Positions 24,241 through 33,663 of a stretch of DNA of 64,000 nt are shown here, one piece after another. The position numbers and the translations under genes are program-made. This stretch comes from JAWXUC01 sp044432975 (lineage in GTDB: Bacteria; Pseudomonadota; Alphaproteobacteria; RF32; CAG-239): positions 10,807 to 74,806 of the forward strand of contig JAWXUC010000008.1 in NCBI GenBank assembly GCA_044432975.1, given 5' to 3'. Position 1 is the stretch's first letter; the number at the start of each line of letters is the position of its first letter. A model generated the notes under the pieces. The model was not told the DNA's origin and made no database searches. It was given only the letters and a program-made list of their open reading frames with translations.

Positions 24241-24987
24241 ATGAAGAAACTTATACTTTGCACATTGATGATTTCATTAATATCATTTCGTTCTTATGCT
24301 TCTCCTATTATGGACTTTCCAGAGAAAATATTACAAGTCATAAATAAGGCAAATGAGACTTTGGTTTTAATTGAAAAACAATATCAAGAATATCAAAAAT
24401 TAAAATCACAAATAAAATCAGGTATTTTAGGTTCAGCTACATTCCAAATGTTTAAAGAGATACAAACTCTTTATAACACAGGTAAGAATATGGCAGATAA
24501 ATATGCAAATAATAATGTTAGTGTTTTTGGTGTTTTTTCAGATGTCTTAGGAAGTGCAGAAATATTAAACAACTCTATTGATGATGTGGGCTTAATGTAT
24601 GAGATGTCAGCCAGAAAATTAGAAACACAAGAAACTACATCTGCAAAAAGAGCAGAGCTTGATACCGAAGATGTTTTAATCAAAAAAAATAATATCGCCA
24701 CATTATATTCATGGGCTTTAGCTATAAGATATAAAACATATTTAGACTCAGAAAATTATGAAGAGCCAGATGTTGACTTTAAAGAGGAATCTTCAATCTT
24801 GCAAGCAATTAGGGCTGTTGCTCAAACAACAGTTGAAAGAAAAGTAAATGTTTTATTCTTAGAATCTGCTATGCTAGAATATTATAGCACAAATGCTCTA
24901 GGTGGAATTAGAATAGAAGCTAATGATAGTGATGAAACACCTGATGAAATCAGCTCATCAGATGGCCTAATAGGAGGGGATAAATAA
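24241..24987 (+). CDS. VirB5/TrbJ-like exported protein
   Basis: A signal peptide (MKKLILCTLMISLISFRSYA) precedes SPIMDFPEKILQVINKANET, then LVLIEKQYQEYQKLKSQIKS. That is the TrbJ/VirB5 layout: a short start motif, then a helix with Gln-rich heptads. A central helical bundle (NSIDDVGLMYEMSARKLETQ; AIRAVAQTTVERKVNVLFLE) follows, which in VirB5 carries the globular part. 248 residues, close to VirB5 length (about 220), making this the best single VirB5 candidate in the operon. AGGAGGCGG precedes the start; the stop overlaps the next ATG. Confidence 0.65.
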   Translation: MKKLILCTLMISLISFRSYASPIMDFPEKILQVINKANETLVLIEKQYQEYQKLKSQIKSGILGSATFQMFKEIQTLYNTGKNMADKYANNNVSVFGVFSDVLGSAEILNNSIDDVGLMYEMSARKLETQETTSAKRAELDTEDVLIKKNNIATLYSWALAIRYKTYLDSENYEEPDVDFKEESSILQAIRAVAQTTVERKVNVLFLESAMLEYYSTNALGGIRIEANDSDETPDEISSSDGLIGGDK

Positions 24988-26372
24988 TGAAAGCAAATAA
25001 ATATATATCAATTCTTGCTATTGCTGGCGTACTATTGTTATCAGCCCCTTGTGCAAATGCAATGCCAATTTTTGACGTAACAAGAGGTGTTGGTAAGGTT
25101 TTTGTTACGGTTTCAGACTTTGCCAAAACAGTTCAAGAAAAAATCACAGATTTGCAAAATCAAATAAAAGGTTTAAAATGGTTGCAAACAGGTATAAATG
25201 CAGTGAAGTCAATTAAAGCAACCTATGATGCAAATGTTGAAATGGCAAAAAAATATCAAAAACTTTATAAAGAAACTATGGAAACAGATGCCGTTGTAAT
25301 TGCCAAATTAAATATTGAGATTAAAGCACTTGAATCTTCAATTGCAGAGTTAGAAGCAAAAAAAGAAACTATTTCTGCTCAGTATTATGCTTCATTATCA
25401 ACACAAAAGTCTTTAATTAATAGCAAAATGGCATCTTTAGAAGAAAGTAATGAGTTTTATAAAGATAAAACAGATGAAGATAGTTTAGCTATTGTTGAAG
25501 CCAATAATAATATGATTATCGCACTAGGTGAAGAGCTCTTAAGTCTAGAGATATCAACTCAAAGCGCTATAGATACAGATGTAAAAGCTTTAGATAAAGA
25601 AATAAAATCTCTTGAAAAAGAAAAAGCAAAGAAAGAAGACGAAGTTTCTAGTATGTTAAATTCTATCGTAACAGATTTCTTAGATGATACAAAAGCTTTG
25701 TTAATGTCTCAAGACTTAAACTTTGTTTCAGCTAATAAGGCTTTAACAACATTAGAAATCGCAGAGATAAAAAAGAATAGAGCTGCAGAAAGAGATACAG
25801 CAACTGTTGAAGCGTTTACAAAATCTATAGGACTAAAATCTATGCTAAGCGGAAAAATAGGTGATAGAACTGTATTGTCAAATCAGTCAGATGGTTTAGA
25901 GGAGTTTTCTGCAAATATTTTAATGTTAACAGAAAGTAAAATGGATGATGTGGAAGATTTGCTTGTTTATGCAGAGTTAATGCTTTTAGACTTAAAATTA
26001 CAAACAGCACAAGAACTAGCTTCTTCAACAGAATATTCAATGGAAAATAGTGATAAAAATCAAGAAAAATTTGACTTAGGTGATTATGAATTTGATTATC
26101 AAGCATATAAAGATGCTAAATTGAAAAAAGAATCTCTAAGCATTAAGAGTTTTATGAAGAATGTTGAAGATGTTAAAGAGATAGGTCAAGATCTTAAAGA
26201 AGAATTTGTAGAAGGCGGAGCTGTAGACGAATGGTCTGATTTTGCCGAAGATTCTGTAGAAAATGATGGAAAATCTTATAAAGTTGACGATGTTTTTGAA
26301 GATGCAAAAGATGGCATTAATAGCTTAGAAAAAGAGATGGAAAATACTGTTGAAGCTGCTATGGGACTATAA
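24987..26372 (+). CDS. Exported long coiled-coil protein
   Basis: A signal peptide (YISILAIAGVLLLSAPCANA) and a mature start MPIFDVTRGVGKVFVTVSD, like the other PxFD-type exported proteins of this operon. About 400 residues of coiled coil follow, including IEIKALESSIAELEAKKETI and DKEIKSLEKEKAKKEDEVSS, with an acidic C-terminal region. 461 residues. Translation is coupled to the previous gene (TAATG). It may be a periplasmic stalk or a greatly enlarged VirB5 relative. No enzymatic motif seen. Confidence 0.65.
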   Translation: MKANKYISILAIAGVLLLSAPCANAMPIFDVTRGVGKVFVTVSDFAKTVQEKITDLQNQIKGLKWLQTGINAVKSIKATYDANVEMAKKYQKLYKETMETDAVVIAKLNIEIKALESSIAELEAKKETISAQYYASLSTQKSLINSKMASLEESNEFYKDKTDEDSLAIVEANNNMIIALGEELLSLEISTQSAIDTDVKALDKEIKSLEKEKAKKEDEVSSMLNSIVTDFLDDTKALLMSQDLNFVSANKALTTLEIAEIKKNRAAERDTATVEAFTKSIGLKSMLSGKIGDRTVLSNQSDGLEEFSANILMLTESKMDDVEDLLVYAELMLLDLKLQTAQELASSTEYSMENSDKNQEKFDLGDYEFDYQAYKDAKLKKESLSIKSFMKNVEDVKEIGQDLKEEFVEGGAVDEWSDFAEDSVENDGKSYKVDDVFEDAKDGINSLEKEMENTVEAAMGL

Positions 26373-26384
26373 AAGGAGAGAAAG

Positions 26385-29300
26385 ATGAACAATATAAAAA
26401 GATTTTTATTAGGATTAGTTTGCATAACTTTTGTATGCACTTTTTCTAAACCAGGATATAGTTTTCTTTTCCCTGTAGGTCCTTGTATTGATCCACTTAA
26501 TATTACAGGAGAAGCGGCAGGTAATGTTCAAACCGCCGCAAATAAAGTAATGAATGTAAAATCAACTATAAATGATGCCATAAATGATGCTAAAAAAGCA
26601 TTGGCAGAATTAATCGCAGGTGTGCTAGGTGGAAAAAGAAAACCAGGAAAAGTTCCTGGAGCAAAAAAAATAGCAACATCAGAATTTGTTGATTATTCAG
26701 ACAAAGCAGCGGTTCAAAAAAAGATTTATGAGTTGTTTTGGACATACCCAGAGCCAGATGATAAAAATAATGATTATGCAACAAGAGAAGAAGTTAATGG
26801 TTATAGAGCAAAAGCAACAGAATTTTATCAAGATAATTTAATAGAAGTTTGGGCAGCAGCCAGAGGTTTAGAAGCAGAGTTAGAAAACATTAGAGCAGAT
26901 ACCTTAACATTAAAAGAAGAGGTTGTTTCAGATGAAGAAGGTGGCAGCCAGCTTGGCTTGAATGAACTATGGAAAAAGGTTTATGAGGCATATAAAACTT
27001 ATGATGCGCTATATGCTCTTATTGAAGAGATGACAGCAATGAAAGCTCAGTTAATAATGTCAAAAGGCATTAAATACGATGTAAAACCTGTTTATCCAAC
27101 AACTTCAACAACATCAAGCCTTTTAATTTATAATGCAGATAATATGTACGCTTCAGAAGACTTGTTTAAAGATGCTCCAGATGTTGAAATGACAAACATG
27201 CCATTCTTTTACGCTAAAGAAGAGGCTGCAGAACTTTCTAAGTTTGAAGAACCTTATTATTATTTGGTAAGCGCACTTGATTATCATAATACAATGTATT
27301 ATCTTCCTCAATATAGAGACCTTTTTAATCGTTATGAACAAACATTAAGATTACACGAAAAAGCAAAAGAAATGGTTTCTGTTTCAGATAATTGTGCAAT
27401 TAAATTTTTAGGAAGATATTATTCTAATGCAGCTCAATTATGGGCAGGTACCAGTGTTAATGATAAAGTATCTGAGATTGAAAGAACAACAGAAGTTAAT
27501 GATTGGATAGACGATTCTGTTTTCTTTAATACAGAGTATTTAAATAGAGGTGGTCTCAGTGGCTGGGCTTATCAATTATTTATTGTTGCAAAAGCAATTA
27601 GAGGTCTAGAAGATGAAGGAAACTATGCCGTTGATGGAGATGGAAATATTGACGGAATGTCTACAGCATCTGCAGACGGAGCAAACTTTGTTGAAGAAGA
27701 ACCAATTGTTTATGATGATGAGGGTGTTATTATAACAGATGCTCCTGAAAATTATTTTGATAAAAGTGCTATGGATTCTTCAAAAGATTCTAAAGATAAA
27801 GAAGTTGATTCAGACAGTAATTCAGGTTTTGCAGATGAAGATTCAAAAAAGAAAGCTGAAGAAGATATTAGAAAAACACAACTTATTCCTTGGGATATTG
27901 GCTCAGAAGTTATACAAGATCTTGTTAATAATGAAGCCGAGTGGAATGCTGATGTTAAATCTAATTTTCCAGTTTGGAACGATCAAAAATTATTCTATGG
28001 TCAATATTTAGATAAAAAATATGATAATATTTTAGAATATTTTGATTCAAATGTTCCATCTCAGGTTAAAGCAAATATAGCTGATGTGTTGAGCTCTCAA
28101 GACACTACAGAGATTCTCTCTAAATATGCATTAACAGCTTTTGAGTCATCAGTAGACTCTAAAATTGAGAAAATTAAGGAGATTATAAAGTCTACACAAG
28201 AAGAAGTAAAAACACTTCCTTTAGAATCTTTTAGAAGCACAAATAGTCAAGAATTTGTAACTATTCATAAGAAGATGTTTGATAAGATTAATGAGCTTGG
28301 TATAGATTCTGATAGTATAATTAGTTTAATTTCAGCAACCGCAACTGCTGACTATAACACAGCCGCGGCAGCAGCCGCTGCAACAGGGGGAGTTTCTACT
28401 GTTGCTTTAATTGCAACAAGTACAATTACAAAACTTATTGAAGATGTTTTTGCAGATCTTACAGAAGATTTAAATGGTGATGGAACATTCAATCTTCTAA
28501 AGAACATAAAAATAGGAGAAGACTACTATGCAACAGCAGATACAGATTATTTTGTAGGTTCAACAGACGCTAAAAGAGATCTTAAAGCTCCTTGCAAAAT
28601 TCCTGCAACATCATCATTAGATCCTAGAGAAATATTCTATTTTGATGAGGTTGATTGGGAAAACTCTGGTGGTGAATCACTCACAAATACAGGTTTCTTA
28701 AACTCAGGAACCATCATTCCAGAAATTTGGAAGTATATGTTAAAAGATAAAGCATTTGTTGAAACAGACTTTGACTTAGACACCGCCTTATCTTTAACTG
28801 GTAGTGCGGCTTCAATAAATAGGTTTATTAAGCTTGGTAAATACCCATGCATTCTTTCTCAAGATGGAGGTGATTATATAATTGATATTCAATACAATAC
28901 TAACACTTCATTTAATTATAAGTTTTCATACAAAGATAATAGTAACAATTTTGATTATCAAGAGTGTAAGCTTGAAGAGTCATTGGATGATATTATCTAT
29001 GGTAGAGAGATGAATGTTATAACAGGTAAGGATGTCGAAACAGCTAAATATGGTACAATTAAAGCTTATTATAATGATTACGATGACAACGCTTCGACAA
29101 GTAGTGAACTTGGAATGTTGTTCTCTAAAAAGAATACTTTTAGAGAATTTGCCAAAGGTATTTTTAATGAGGCTGTTAATAATCAAAGTTCATCATCATC
29201 GTCAGATACTAAAAAAGAAACTTTTAATGATTATATAAGAGGAAACGTTGCCTTTAAAGTTAATCAAATTGGAGATTTTTTAAGAACTGCAGAAGAAGAA

Positions 29301-29792
29301 GCTGAAATAAGAAAAACTCTAGATGAATTAAAAGCTCAAATAGAGATTGTAAAATGGGGCGAAAAAAATGAAGATGGTTCTAAAAAATCAGACGGTTTGT
29401 ATGATAAATTAAACTCTCTTGGTTTTGAAGTTTCAGATTCCTTTACTTTATCTAATGAAACAGATTATAACTCTGCTTTAGAAAAGTTAGAAGATGCTAA
29501 ATTTGCTAAAGTTCTTGCCGCTCAACTTGTTTTAGATGTTATTGACACCAATAATAATACAGTTGCAGAAAGTAAAAAGGAAGATTATAATAATACCATT
29601 AGAGCTTTAGAACAAGATAGTAGTGCCTTGGTTGCTTTAACCGAAGATCCTCCTTCTAAAACAGATTTAGCTTTACAAATTATTGAAGAAACAGTTAATA
29701 GAATTGCAGTTTTAGAACAACAAGCTGTTGCCGATGAAGAAATGGAAAACTCAATTAATAACTTCCAAAAACCATATTGTGCAGCTTATTAA
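26385..29792 (+). CDS. Very large exported protein with EF-hand-like loops
   Basis: A signal peptide (FLLGLVCITFVCTFSKPGYS) precedes FLFPVGPCIDPLNITGEAAG, echoing the mature starts of the neighbouring exported proteins. The protein has 1135 residues, is mostly helical and acidic, and has an Ala-rich hydrophobic stretch near residue 655 (TAAAAAAATGGVSTVALIAT). Two calcium-loop-like sequences are visible: DGDGNIDG (about residue 417) and DLNGDGTFNL (about 695). There is no multi-pass membrane region, so it is not an ordinary VirB6. A surface adhesin, pilus-tip component or translocator is possible. AGGAGAG precedes the ATG. No family recognised. Confidence 0.7.
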   Translation: MNNIKRFLLGLVCITFVCTFSKPGYSFLFPVGPCIDPLNITGEAAGNVQTAANKVMNVKSTINDAINDAKKALAELIAGVLGGKRKPGKVPGAKKIATSEFVDYSDKAAVQKKIYELFWTYPEPDDKNNDYATREEVNGYRAKATEFYQDNLIEVWAAARGLEAELENIRADTLTLKEEVVSDEEGGSQLGLNELWKKVYEAYKTYDALYALIEEMTAMKAQLIMSKGIKYDVKPVYPTTSTTSSLLIYNADNMYASEDLFKDAPDVEMTNMPFFYAKEEAAELSKFEEPYYYLVSALDYHNTMYYLPQYRDLFNRYEQTLRLHEKAKEMVSVSDNCAIKFLGRYYSNAAQLWAGTSVNDKVSEIERTTEVNDWIDDSVFFNTEYLNRGGLSGWAYQLFIVAKAIRGLEDEGNYAVDGDGNIDGMSTASADGANFVEEEPIVYDDEGVIITDAPENYFDKSAMDSSKDSKDKEVDSDSNSGFADEDSKKKAEEDIRKTQLIPWDIGSEVIQDLVNNEAEWNADVKSNFPVWNDQKLFYGQYLDKKYDNILEYFDSNVPSQVKANIADVLSSQDTTEILSKYALTAFESSVDSKIEKIKEIIKSTQEEVKTLPLESFRSTNSQEFVTIHKKMFDKINELGIDSDSIISLISATATADYNTAAAAAAATGGVSTVALIATSTITKLIEDVFADLTEDLNGDGTFNLLKNIKIGEDYYATADTDYFVGSTDAKRDLKAPCKIPATSSLDPREIFYFDEVDWENSGGESLTNTGFLNSGTIIPEIWKYMLKDKAFVETDFDLDTALSLTGSAASINRFIKLGKYPCILSQDGGDYIIDIQYNTNTSFNYKFSYKDNSNNFDYQECKLEESLDDIIYGREMNVITGKDVETAKYGTIKAYYNDYDDNASTSSELGMLFSKKNTFREFAKGIFNEAVNNQSSSSSSDTKKETFNDYIRGNVAFKVNQIGDFLRTAEEEAEIRKTLDELKAQIEIVKWGEKNEDGSKKSDGLYDKLNSLGFEVSDSFTLSNETDYNSALEKLEDAKFAKVLAAQLVLDVIDTNNNTVAESKKEDYNNTIRALEQDSSALVALTEDPPSKTDLALQIIEETVNRIAVLEQQAVADEEMENSINNFQKPYCAAY

Positions 29793-29802
29793 AGAGAGAT
29801 AA

Positions 29803-30555
29803 ATGACAGAAGAGATACAGCAAACTAAAGTCTTATCAATAACAGATGCAAGCGCTACAACAAATGTTGCGTTTATAGAAAAGATAGAGCAAGAAAAGGC
29901 AGGTATAAAGCTTTATTATTATATGTGGCTTTCAAGACTATATATCTTTTTTACTACAGTATCTTTAATGTTTTTTATGGCTTGCTCTTTGTCTTTATTT
30001 AAAATTGCTCCAAAAGTTTTTGTAGAGCCATTTATGATTATTAGCCAAGACAACTCCGCAAATGTTGTTAGAGCAGAAGCTATGACAGATAATATGGCAT
30101 CAAAAGATAAAATATTAGAAATATTTATGCGTCATTATGTTGTATTAAGAAACACAATAATTCCAGATCAAAGAGAGATGGAAACAAGATGGATGCCAGG
30201 AGGTATGCTTAACTTTTATTCTAGTTATAAAATTTTTAAAGATTTTTCTCCCAATATCAAAGAGAAAATAAGAGCAGCAATGCAAAAAGAAGTGAGTAGA
30301 AGTGTTCAAATAGACAGCATAGGTAAAGTTGGTGGTGCAAAAAGCCCAATTTGGAAAGTAACATTCAGAACTTATGATATTATTCCACAGGCTTCTGAAG
30401 GAGAAGAAAAAGCAATGAAATTAAAAACATTGTATTGGACAGCTTCTATTAGTGCAAAATTTTATGACAACAGAATGTTTTTAGGTCGTCGTTTAATAAA
30501 TCCATTAGGTTTTACTGTTGTAGATTATTCTCAAGCTCAAGTTGGTGGTTTTTAA
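29803..30555 (+). CDS. virB8: Type IV secretion protein VirB8
   Basis: Bitopic inner-membrane assembly factor. A short cytoplasmic N-terminus, one transmembrane helix (about residues 46-68, LYIFFTTVSLMFFMACSLSL) and a periplasmic NTF2-like domain. The latter has MRHYVVLRNTIIPDQREMET, the WKVTFRTYD strand and the closing NPLGFTVVDYS, which matches VirB8's terminal NPLGFxV motif. 250 residues. It ends the operon that begins with virB3. VirB9 and VirB10, which usually follow, are not here. Confidence 0.88.
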   Translation: MTEEIQQTKVLSITDASATTNVAFIEKIEQEKAGIKLYYYMWLSRLYIFFTTVSLMFFMACSLSLFKIAPKVFVEPFMIISQDNSANVVRAEAMTDNMASKDKILEIFMRHYVVLRNTIIPDQREMETRWMPGGMLNFYSSYKIFKDFSPNIKEKIRAAMQKEVSRSVQIDSIGKVGGAKSPIWKVTFRTYDIIPQASEGEEKAMKLKTLYWTASISAKFYDNRMFLGRRLINPLGFTVVDYSQAQVGGF

Positions 30556-30606
30556 TACTTGCAATAAAAAAAAATATGTATTAAGTTCTCCTCTATGGAG
30601 AAAAAA

Positions 30607-32382
30607 ATGATAACACCAAATGATTTAAGAAAAAAATATTTAGAATTTTTTAAAAGCAAAAACCATGCAGTGATTCGCTCTGCATCATTAATCCCAGAAA
30701 ACGACCCTAGTGTTTTATTTACAACTGCGGGAATGCACCCTTTAGTGCCATATTTATTAGGTCAAAAACACCCAGCAGGCACTCGTTTAGTGGATGTTCA
30801 AAAATGTATCAGAACAGGCGATATTGATGAAGTAGGCGATGCAACTCACTTAACTTTTTTTGAGATGCTAGGTAATTGGTCTTTAGGAGATTATTTTAAA
30901 GAAGAATCAATTGCAATGAGTTATGAATTTTTAACAAAACACTTAAATCTAGACCCTAAAGCTTTGGCAGTAACTTGCTTTGCAGGAGATGCAGATGCTC
31001 CGCGTGATGAAGAATCTGCGGGGTATTGGAGAGACCAAGGTTTAAGCGATGATCAAATTTTCTTTTATGGCAAAGATGATAACTGGTGGGGAGCTGGTGC
31101 AACAGGTCCTTGCGGTCCAGATACAGAAATTTTTACAAATAATTTATCAATGCCAAAATGTTGCGATGAATGTGGCCCTGCTTGTAATTGTGGAAAATAT
31201 GTAGAAATTTGGAATAATGTGTTTATGGAATATAACGCAAATGCAGATGGTACATACACAAAATTATCACAAAAAAATGTAGATACAGGAATGGGCTTAG
31301 AAAGAACATATTGCAAAATAAACAAAATAGAAGATTTATATTTATCAGAACTTTTTGTAGAAACGATTACAGAAATTGAAAATTTATCTGGTCATAAATA
31401 TGAAGACAATAAAAGAGCGTTTCGACGTATTGCAGATCATATCAGAACATCAACTTTCATCTTAGGTGATGAAAGAGGTGTTGCACCTTCAAATACAGAA
31501 CAAGGATATATTTTGCGTCGTTTAATTAGAACAACGATTCGTAATCTTAAAAAGCTTGGTATCAATGATTTTGTTTTACCACAATTATCTCAAATTGTTA
31601 TCGATAAATATCAAGATGCTTACCCAGAATTAAAAGAAAATAAAGATTTTATTTTAACTCAATTGTCAAAAGAAGAACAGTTGTTTAACAAAACAATTGC
31701 CGCTGGCTTAAAAGAGATTAATAAAATAATTAGCTATATGGGTGATAATAAAGTTATTGCTGGCAAAACAGCTTTCAGACTTTATGATACTTGCGGTTTT
31801 CCATTAGAATTTACTCAAGAAATAGCAGACGAACATGGTTTGAGTGTTGATGTAGAAGGTTTTAATAAATGCTTTGCAGAACACCAAGAAAAATCTCGTC
31901 AAGGTGCTGAAAATAAATTCAAAGGCGGTTTGGCAGATAACTCTGAACAAACAACAAACTTGCATACAGCAACTCACTTATTGCATAAAGCATTAAGAAA
32001 TAAATTTGGTGAAACTGTAGGTCAAAAAGGTAGTAATATTACAGTAGAACGTCTTCGTTTTGACTTCTCTTTTGATAGAAAAGTAACAAGAGAAGAACTT
32101 GATGAAATTGAAGCCGAAGTTAATGATGTTATCAATCAAGGTCTAGAAGTTTCAATGGAAGAAATGAGCTTTGAACAAGCACAAGCAAAAGGTGCGATTG
32201 GTTTATTTGCTCATAAATATGACGAAAACAATGTTAAGGTTTATTCTGTTGGAGATTATTCTATGGAAGTTTGCGGCGGCCCACATGCCAAAAATTCTAA
32301 AGACTTAGGCAAATTTAAGATTAAAAAAGAAGAAGCCTCTTCAGCAGGTGTCAGAAGAATAAAAGCAACACTAGAAAAATAA
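30607..32382 (+). CDS. alaS: Alanyl-tRNA synthetase, compact form
   Basis: Charges tRNA-Ala. GGAG 6 bases before the ATG at 30607 fixes the start (an ATG at 30595 lies in this site). Class II motifs: FTTAGMHPLVPYLLG, LTFFEMLGNWSLGDYF and GVAPSNTEQGYILRRLIR. The editing site is present (HTATHLLH near residue 453, CGGPHAK near 556). At 591 residues it lacks the roughly 280 residues of the usual protein: the glycine-rich barrel before the editing domain is nearly absent and the C-terminal C-Ala domain is missing. It also has an unusual cysteine cluster (CCDECGPACNCGKY). This compact architecture is best known in reduced lineages such as candidate-phyla bacteria. The gene follows virB8 by 51 bases. 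Confidence 0.9.
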   Translation: MITPNDLRKKYLEFFKSKNHAVIRSASLIPENDPSVLFTTAGMHPLVPYLLGQKHPAGTRLVDVQKCIRTGDIDEVGDATHLTFFEMLGNWSLGDYFKEESIAMSYEFLTKHLNLDPKALAVTCFAGDADAPRDEESAGYWRDQGLSDDQIFFYGKDDNWWGAGATGPCGPDTEIFTNNLSMPKCCDECGPACNCGKYVEIWNNVFMEYNANADGTYTKLSQKNVDTGMGLERTYCKINKIEDLYLSELFVETITEIENLSGHKYEDNKRAFRRIADHIRTSTFILGDERGVAPSNTEQGYILRRLIRTTIRNLKKLGINDFVLPQLSQIVIDKYQDAYPELKENKDFILTQLSKEEQLFNKTIAAGLKEINKIISYMGDNKVIAGKTAFRLYDTCGFPLEFTQEIADEHGLSVDVEGFNKCFAEHQEKSRQGAENKFKGGLADNSEQTTNLHTATHLLHKALRNKFGETVGQKGSNITVERLRFDFSFDRKVTREELDEIEAEVNDVINQGLEVSMEEMSFEQAQAKGAIGLFAHKYDENNVKVYSVGDYSMEVCGGPHAKNSKDLGKFKIKKEEASSAGVRRIKATLEK

Positions 32383-32386
32383 ACTT

Positions 32387-32459
32387 TAACGCGAGATTCG
32401 TATAAGAAAAATAAGTGCTTTTTTATACTATTTACTGTAGAGCGGGGCTTGCTCCCGCC
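32387..32459. repeat. Intergenic GTAGGG-family element, copy of 2641-2715
   Basis: TAACGCGAGATTCGTATAAG opens a block matching 2641 onward for about 73 bases, ending in the palindrome AGCGGGGC-TT-GCTCCCGC. It starts 5 bases after the alaS stop, at the tail-to-tail junction with lpxB. Confidence 0.85.
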
Positions 32460-32502
32460 ATACATTTAAGTCTACTAGCGTTTTAAAATCATTTAGCTAT
32501 AA

Positions 32503-33663
32503 CTATTTTATAAACTTTAAAATTTCATCAACAGCATTTTCTGAAGGGGTTTGTTTTCCAAATCCTAAAACTTTTTTAAGTTCAATAAAATTATTTATTT
32601 GAGATTGGTATAAAAATTCTTTTTGCAGAATTTCTTGTGTTATTTCAAAAATTTTATTTTCATTACATTCTTCTTGCAAAATTTCTGGAATAACCTCTTT
32701 GTTTAATAAAATATTTGTTAAATTAACAAACCCCAACTTTGTGATTTTTCTTAAAATAAAAGCTGTTAAAGTAGAAACTTTATAAGCGACCAAATGAGGA
32801 ACATCAACAATAGCAAGCTCAAGAGCAACTGTTCCAGATGCCGCAATAGCCATTTGAGATGCCTTAAATGCAGCATATCTTTCTTCTTGCGATTCTAATA
32901 AAACAATTGGTAAGTTAGAAGAATTAATCATAGATTTTACTAGTTTAGAAACAGTTTTAACTGTCGGTAAAGCAAAAACAATATTATTATTTTGTTGATA
33001 TAATTTTTCTGCAACTTTTAAGAATATTGGCAATAATTTAGAAACCTCTGTTTTTCTAGACCCAGGTAAAATTGTTATTATTTCTTTGTTTTTATTAATA
33101 TCAAAATTTTTATAAAAATCATCTACATTAGCTTTTACAACATCGCTTTCAATAACGGGATGTCCCACAAATTTTGATGTTAAATTATAAGGGGTAAAGT
33201 ATTGAGGCTCAGAAGGTAAAAGTGTTAATAATAAGTCGATATACTCGTGCATAGTTTTAGCACGTTTTTTCTTCCAAGCCCAAACTTGAGGTGCAACATA
33301 ATGCACTTGAGGAATATTTAATTTTTGTTTTTTTAATTGTTTATGAACACGAGAGCAAAAGCTCCAAGAATCAATGCTTATTACAACATCTGGCTTTGTT
33401 GCTTTTATATCATTTACAGTTTTTTTAATTAAAGATAAAACTTTAGGAATACTAGGCACAACTTCTAAAAGCCCCATAACCGCCAAATCAGAAACATCAA
33501 ATAAAGATTTCAATCCAGCCTCTTCCATTGTATCGCCACCAACACCAAAGAATTCAATATTTCCAGATGTCTTTTTTGCAAAAGCATTCATTAATCTAGA
33601 GCCCAGCAAATCTCCGCTAGGTTCACCTGCAATAAGATATACTTTTAATTTATTGGTACTCAT
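32503..33663 (-). CDS. lpxB: Lipid-A-disaccharide synthase
   Basis: GT19 glycosyltransferase joining UDP-diacylglucosamine and lipid X to make the lipid A disaccharide, peripheral at the inner membrane. The signature is YLIAGEPSGDLLGSRLMNAF, then FFGVGGDTMEEAGLKSLFD. Later come YVAPQVWAWKKKR, LTLLPSEPQYF, ILPGSRKTEV and ASGTVALELAI. 386 residues, normal length. It overlaps the end of lpxI by 14 bases, so translation is coupled. Confidence 0.95.
   Translation of the reverse strand: MSTNKLKVYLIAGEPSGDLLGSRLMNAFAKKTSGNIEFFGVGGDTMEEAGLKSLFDVSDLAVMGLLEVVPSIPKVLSLIKKTVNDIKATKPDVVISIDSWSFCSRVHKQLKKQKLNIPQVHYVAPQVWAWKKKRAKTMHEYIDLLLTLLPSEPQYFTPYNLTSKFVGHPVIESDVVKANVDDFYKNFDINKNKEIITILPGSRKTEVSKLLPIFLKVAEKLYQQNNNIVFALPTVKTVSKLVKSMINSSNLPIVLLESQEERYAAFKASQMAIAASGTVALELAIVDVPHLVAYKVSTLTAFILRKITKLGFVNLTNILLNKEVIPEILQEECNENKIFEITQEILQKEFLYQSQINNFIELKKVLGFGKQTPSENAVDEILKFIK

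Noticed and set aside
27739..28011. 90-residue ORF in another frame of the large exported protein
   Set aside because: It is a Lys/Ile/Leu-rich shadow frame of the 1135-residue gene, with no start signals.
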